Assembly: GCA_964567485.1 (NCBI GenBank)
Contig: CAZMMX010000012.1
Coordinates: forward strand, 14,088-78,087
Length of the DNA: 64,000 nt
From: UBA1413 sp964567485
GTDB taxonomy: Bacteria; Bacteroidota; Bacteroidia; Bacteroidales; Prolixibacteraceae
Reading direction: 5' to 3'
The notes beneath the pieces were generated by a model that searched no databases, was not told the origin of the DNA, and saw only the letters and a program-made list of their open reading frames with translations. How positions within the stretch are numbered: the first letter of the stretch is position 1; each line of letters starts with the position of its first letter. The position numbers and the translations under genes were made by a program. Shown here piece by piece: positions 59,967 to 64,000 of the stretch.

Positions 59967-62900
59967 TTAGAAACTCAGGTTTACGCCAACAGAAATGGTG
60001 CATGATTTCGGGTAATATTCACGGCCTTCCACACCGGGATCAAGTCCTGACATATTCACTTCAGGGTCGAGGCCCGTATACTTGCTGATGACGAAGAGAT
60101 TCTGTCCGGTGAGGTAAACTCTCAGCCGGTTTATACCATACCAGCCCTGGGTGTCGAAATTGTAGGCCACACTGGCATTGTCAAGACGCAGGAAGCTACC
60201 ATCCTCGATATAATAGCTGCAATAGCGCGGGCTCTCCTTCAGTCCGATGGTCAGGGCTTCTTTCAGCACGTTGGCGCCTGGCAGCCACTGGGTGGTGGCG
60301 TACGACATCTTCGAGAAATTGAGAATATCGTTGCCATAGACTCCCCGGAAGAAGAAATTGAGTTCCCAGTTCTTATAACTCAGTATATTGGCCAGGCCAT
60401 AGGTAAAATCGGGCTGTGCCGAACCGATATAGGTGCGGTCTTCATCGGTGAGTCCCGCTTTACCATCGATCATGTCGTCCATAATGTATTTTCCATTCTC
60501 GTCAATGCCCTTGCACAGCCATCCGTAGAAGGTCCCCACTTCCTTGCCTTCTTCGACAATATGGGTGGTATTGTTGGAGCCTCCGCGGATCCAGGCATCA
60601 CCGGTTTTGATGGCACTGGTGGTGAACTGGTCGTTCGACAGGCTGGTGATCTCATTCTTATTATGGGCGATGTTGAACGAGGCATTCCAGCGGAAATCGC
60701 TGCTACGGACGATATCGCCGTTGATCAGAAACTCAACACCCTTGTTATTCATGGATCCCACATTGGCCATCATGGTTCCCTTCAGGTAGGGGGGCTGGGG
60801 CACCGAGTAGGTATAAAGAAGGTCTTTGGTATTTTTGTCGTAATAGTCAATACTTCCGTTGATCCTTCCCTTGAAGAGGCTGTAATCGAACCCCACATTG
60901 AACATGGAAGTTTGCTCCCATCGCAGGTCGGGATTTTCATTCTGGTCAAACTGGTAGGCGCTGTACCACTTGCCGTTGTCATAATACTGTCCGGCCTTGC
61001 CGTAAAGGGGCAGCGACAGATAAGGGCTCAGCCCTTCCTGGTTACCGGAAATCCCATAACCAATCCTGAACTTGAGATCATCAATGGCGTTGACGTTCCG
61101 CAGGAAGTTTTCCTCTTTCATATGCCAAGCTGCCGATACCGAGGGGAAAGTACCCCAGCGGTGGTTGGCCCCGAATTTTGAGGAACCGTCACGCCTGACC
61201 GATGCGGTCACCACGTATTTCCCCAGGAGCGTATAGTTCACCCTGCCGAAAAAGGAGATCAGCTTACTCATGTTCTTGGAAGACCACACATCGCCCGAAC
61301 GGAGGTTCTCCCCTGCGCTGAGGTTATTATAGGTGAACAGGTCGGTCACAAACTGGCGGTTCTGGGCTCCCATGCTCTGGTAGATATTATCTTCATAAGA
61401 GTAACCCACCAGGAAGTTCATGTTGTGGTTCTCCAGGACCTTTTTATAATTCAGGGTAGTTTCCAGCAACTGTTTGTCGGCTGTCCAGGCATTGCGCTGG
61501 GCATATCCGATATCGTTGCGGCCCCTTTCGGTCTGGGAATTGTTATACTCCCCATATTCGTTGTTTTCCCTCTGTTTCAGCAGATTCAGACTAGCCGTAA
61601 AGCCGCTGAAGAGACTCAGGTCGGCTTTGATATTTCCGAAATAGAGGTTGTTTTTATTGTCACGGGAGTTGTATTCAATGTTCCTGACCGGGTTGCCCTG
61701 GTCATACTCCTCATTATCATACCATGAACCGTCGGCATTTTTTACGGGATAGACCGGAATCATGTTGTAGGCCAGCACGAAATTCCTGGTATCGGTCGGG
61801 GAGTAATTCCTCTGGGTCATCACCCCGGTAAAGGTAAGGTCCAGTTTATCGTTAAAGGCCTTTTGGTTGAAACTCATCCTGGCATTGTACCTTTCCAAGA
61901 GGTTGTCTTTCACGACCCCTTGCTGGTCGAGGTAAGAAAGAGAGGCTCTGTAATTGTGCGACCCCGAGCCCCCAGCCATGGAGAGGCTGTGGTTCTGGGT
62001 GACCCCGGTGCGCATGATTTCACCGAACCAGTCGGTATTCCCGCCCAAGTCGAGCCCCGAAGTGCTGATCCCGTTTTGGGAGGTATAATCCCGCCATTCG
62101 CCGGCATTCAGCAACTCCGGAATATTGGTGACATTATCAATGGCCACATAGCCTTCATACTCGACAGAGGTCTGCTCCTTTTTTCCCTTTTTGGTGGTGA
62201 TCAGGATCACCCCACTGGCCGACCGGGAACCATAGATGGCTGCCGCTGACGCGTCTTTCAGCACACTGATCGATTCAATATCCTGGGGAGCCACCGAATT
62301 CAGGCTCATTCCCGGCACCCCGTCGACCACGATGAAAGGCTGGCTGCTGGCATTCAGCGACGAGGTCCCCCTCAGCCTGATGGTCTGGTCAGAGGTGACA
62401 TCCCCGCTTCCGTTGGTGATCGTCAAACCGGCCACTTTACCCTTGAGCAGGTCCACTCCGGTACGGGCCACCCCCCTGTTGAAATTCTTCTCTGAAACGT
62501 TGGTGACCGACCCGGAAATCTCCCTCTTGGTTTGGGTACCATATCCCACGGCAATCACTTCCTGCAAGCCAATGGTCTCTTCTTCCATAGTGACTTCGAA
62601 TATTGTCAGGTCACCCACAGGCAGTTCCTGTGTCCTCATCCCCACAAAAGAGACCACAAGGGTTTGTGCATCGGTGGGAATTTCCAGGGCGAACTTCCCG
62701 TCAAAATCGGTGATGGTTCCGATGGTCGTCCCTTTCACCACGACAGAGGCCCCGGGAATGGCCATGCCATTCTGGTCGGTCACCACCCCCGAAACTTTCT
62801 TTCCCTGCTGCTGGAGCATGTTGAGACCTCCGGTATCAGAAGGATAGGCCATTCCTGCCGATACCATCATCGCCCATCCCAGTAAATTAAAAATAACAAG

Positions 62901-62969
62901 ACGGAGAATACGCCCTGCCCTTCTTCCAGCTTCCCCATAAGGAAAGCTTTTCATGCCATTCAATTTCAT
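59967..62969 (-). CDS. SusC/RagA-family TonB-linked transporter of locus 3
   Basis: This 1000-residue transporter has a long N-terminal signal region (LRLVIFNLLGWAMMVSAGMA), a carboxypeptidase-like domain (VSGVVTDQNGMAIPGASVVV), a TonB box (LQEVIAVGYGTQTKREISGS) and a plug (TIRLRGTSSLNASSQP, ISVLKDASAAAIYGSRSASG). The barrel ends in SVGVNLSF. It imports an oligosaccharide or similar ligand. It is the first gene of the locus and has a leader of about 170 bases. A start five codons in (MKSFPYG) is also possible. Confidence 0.95.
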   Translation of the reverse strand: MKLNGMKSFPYGEAGRRAGRILRLVIFNLLGWAMMVSAGMAYPSDTGGLNMLQQQGKKVSGVVTDQNGMAIPGASVVVKGTTIGTITDFDGKFALEIPTDAQTLVVSFVGMRTQELPVGDLTIFEVTMEEETIGLQEVIAVGYGTQTKREISGSVTNVSEKNFNRGVARTGVDLLKGKVAGLTITNGSGDVTSDQTIRLRGTSSLNASSQPFIVVDGVPGMSLNSVAPQDIESISVLKDASAAAIYGSRSASGVILITTKKGKKEQTSVEYEGYVAIDNVTNIPELLNAGEWRDYTSQNGISTSGLDLGGNTDWFGEIMRTGVTQNHSLSMAGGSGSHNYRASLSYLDQQGVVKDNLLERYNARMSFNQKAFNDKLDLTFTGVMTQRNYSPTDTRNFVLAYNMIPVYPVKNADGSWYDNEEYDQGNPVRNIEYNSRDNKNNLYFGNIKADLSLFSGFTASLNLLKQRENNEYGEYNNSQTERGRNDIGYAQRNAWTADKQLLETTLNYKKVLENHNMNFLVGYSYEDNIYQSMGAQNRQFVTDLFTYNNLSAGENLRSGDVWSSKNMSKLISFFGRVNYTLLGKYVVTASVRRDGSSKFGANHRWGTFPSVSAAWHMKEENFLRNVNAIDDLKFRIGYGISGNQEGLSPYLSLPLYGKAGQYYDNGKWYSAYQFDQNENPDLRWEQTSMFNVGFDYSLFKGRINGSIDYYDKNTKDLLYTYSVPQPPYLKGTMMANVGSMNNKGVEFLINGDIVRSSDFRWNASFNIAHNKNEITSLSNDQFTTSAIKTGDAWIRGGSNNTTHIVEEGKEVGTFYGWLCKGIDENGKYIMDDMIDGKAGLTDEDRTYIGSAQPDFTYGLANILSYKNWELNFFFRGVYGNDILNFSKMSYATTQWLPGANVLKEALTIGLKESPRYCSYYIEDGSFLRLDNASVAYNFDTQGWYGINRLRVYLTGQNLFVISKYTGLDPEVNMSGLDPGVEGREYYPKSCTISVGVNLSF

Positions 62970-63148
62970 AGGTTCATAGTTTTTAGTTATTAAAAATGTG
63001 TGTGAGATTAATCTTATTTTATTCGCTGGAAAACTTTCTCAGGCCACATGACGAAATTACCAGGCATGTAAAAATGCCCCGCTTTTCCAATTGGAAATCA
63101 AAAAACTAAATGGAGATCACTTAATATGTTTTATGTTAGTCAGTCCTT

Positions 63149-63156
63149 CAAATTTA
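63149..63156 (-). promoter_or_regulatory. Predicted -7 element of SusC/SusD locus 3
   Basis: On the minus strand TAAATTTG matches TAnnTTTG, about 180 bases before the susC 3 ATG. A TTTG is present upstream but at 16-base spacing (63173-63176) rather than 19. The remaining part of 62970-63320 is AT-rich, with several long T-runs and no gene that I can support. Confidence 0.45.
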
Positions 63157-63320
63157 ACGAATTTTATGATTACAAAGACTGACGACACTTTTTTTTTCAC
63201 CCCTCCATCCTGTTTTTTTTGGCATAACTTTATTCCAGCCATGAAAAAAACAGCCACCGGTGATTTTTTTTCAGGCGATGGTCATATCTTATAATTCCGG
63301 GGCTATTTTTTACGAGGGGG

Positions 63321-63531
63321 ATGGCGCTGAAACGGGTCTTCGGAAAATCCCATCTTCCGGGAGAGAGTGATGCCCTGGCCTCGCGCTTTTTTCCCCGGTG
63401 GAAGGAGGAGGAGTATATCGTGCCCCCCTGAAGAAGCCAACACCCTGATGGGCAACGTCCTGAACCTCCCCGTGGCCATTTACAAGGGGGGTGCCGTCCC
63501 GAGAAATTCGCCAACCATCCCTAATAAATAA
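63321..63531 (+). pseudogene. Small ORF broken by a frameshift at a C-run, unknown
   Basis: An ATG after a GAGGGGG ribosome-site-like sequence opens 36 codons that end at TGA 63429-63431. Directly before the stop is a run of six C (63423-63428). If one C is removed, the frame continues for another 33 codons to TAA 63529-63531, giving a protein of about 69 residues that begins MALKRVFGKSHLPGESDAL and ends with VAIYKGG and a Pro/Asn tail. The longer product looks more protein-like than either half. It could be a sequencing error, a phase-variable tract or a decaying gene. I do not recognise the family. Confidence 0.35.
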
Positions 63532-63600
63532 AAACATCCCGGTACTCCGGGAACCGGTTTCAGAGGATCAAAATCCGCCAGAAAATTGTTTCTTTGGGTT

Positions 63601-64000
63601 ATGGAAGGAGACATCGGGGAAACGATCATCAGGGCGGCCGATTTTATATGGGGGACGCCCATCCTGATCCTGCTGTTGGGTGGGGGATTTTTCTTCCTGG
63701 TATATTCGCGACTTGTACCGCTCCGGTATACGGGCCATGCCCTGTCGATTCTCACAGGAAAATATGATCATCCTGATGAGCCCGGACAGCTGAAGCATTA
63801 CCAGGCCCTCTCTACGGCGCTGGCGGGCACCATCGGCATGGGCAACATCAGCGGGGTGGCCGTGGCCATCGCCACCGGTGGTCCGGGCGCCATGTTCTGG
63901 ATGTGGATATCGGCCCTGCTGGGGGTGAGCACCAAATATTTCGAATGCACCCTGGCGGTGATGTTCCGGGGTCGCGACAGCAACGGCGAGATCCAGGGAG
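63601..64000 (+). CDS. Sodium:alanine symporter, AGCS family (partial, N-terminus)
   Basis: The ATG at 63601 opens a frame that has no stop before the window ends (133 codons). The first membrane helix is TPILILLLGGGFFFLVYSRL. The AGCS hallmark blocks follow: SILTGKYDHPDEPGQLKHYQ, QALSTALAGTIGMGNISGVA and AVAIATGGPGAMFWMWISAL, then KYFECTLAVMFR. This family couples sodium to uptake of alanine or glycine. A hairpin-like sequence (CCCGGTACTCCGGG) lies at 63538-63551, between it and the preceding broken ORF. Confidence 0.85.
   Translation, partial: MEGDIGETIIRAADFIWGTPILILLLGGGFFFLVYSRLVPLRYTGHALSILTGKYDHPDEPGQLKHYQALSTALAGTIGMGNISGVAVAIATGGPGAMFWMWISALLGVSTKYFECTLAVMFRGRDSNGEIQG

Overview
The window looks like chromosomal DNA of a member of the Bacteroidota, most likely order Bacteroidales. 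Three SusC/SusD outer-membrane pairs, a fused LpxC/FabZ gene, the rimP-nusA-infB order and many promoters of the TTTG-N19-TAnnTTTG type all point that way. Nearly every gene has a recognisable Bacteroidota family. No phage, plasmid, CRISPR array or classical defence island was seen.

Layout. 1-141 is the tail of an unknown gene that meets a leftward SusC/SusD lipoprotein locus (274-6622) at a two-way terminator. 6.9-16.5 kb holds housekeeping and stress genes: a HAD nucleotidase, polyphosphate kinase 1 with a fused ArsC-like domain, a TonB-dependent receptor, a small membrane protein gene, OxyR, tRNA-Glu, rpsT and radC. 16.5-20.6 kb is a tight four-gene operon with two polysaccharide-deacetylase-type proteins, an acyltransferase-like protein and a methyltransferase, facing a GT-C-like membrane protein. 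22.3-32.5 kb is core: upp, lolD, tatA, infB, nusA, rimP, then lpxD-lpxC/fabZ-lpxA.

33.1-47.9 kb is a complete sialic acid utilisation locus: SusC/SusD import, sialidase, a two-domain esterase, sialate aldolase, kelch mutarotase, AGE-family epimerase and an MFS permease, read leftward from one promoter. A divergent FadR-type GntR regulator sits beside it. Two identical 15-bp palindromes (TTATGTA-C/G-TACATAA) lie in the shared control region, one at the predicted susC start point and one over the -33 position of the regulator promoter. A near-identical palindrome lies upstream of the first SusC gene, 40 kb away, suggesting that one regulator controls both loci.

48-56 kb is mixed: an unknown conserved gene, a YgjP-type metalloprotease, a DoxX domain fused to a Tat-like signal and a barrel-type oxidoreductase domain, a probable DUF4056 protein, CstA, an FAD-dependent lipoprotein, and a single-domain Y1 transposase between REP-like palindromes and a 55-bp tandem repeat. 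56.4-63 kb is the third SusC/SusD locus, ending in a YdjC-type deacetylase fused to a serine beta-lactamase-like domain. The window closes with a frameshifted small ORF and the start of a sodium:alanine symporter.

All assignments come from reading motifs and gene order by eye; no database search was run. Family names are recognition calls, and the promoter and operator calls are pattern matches.
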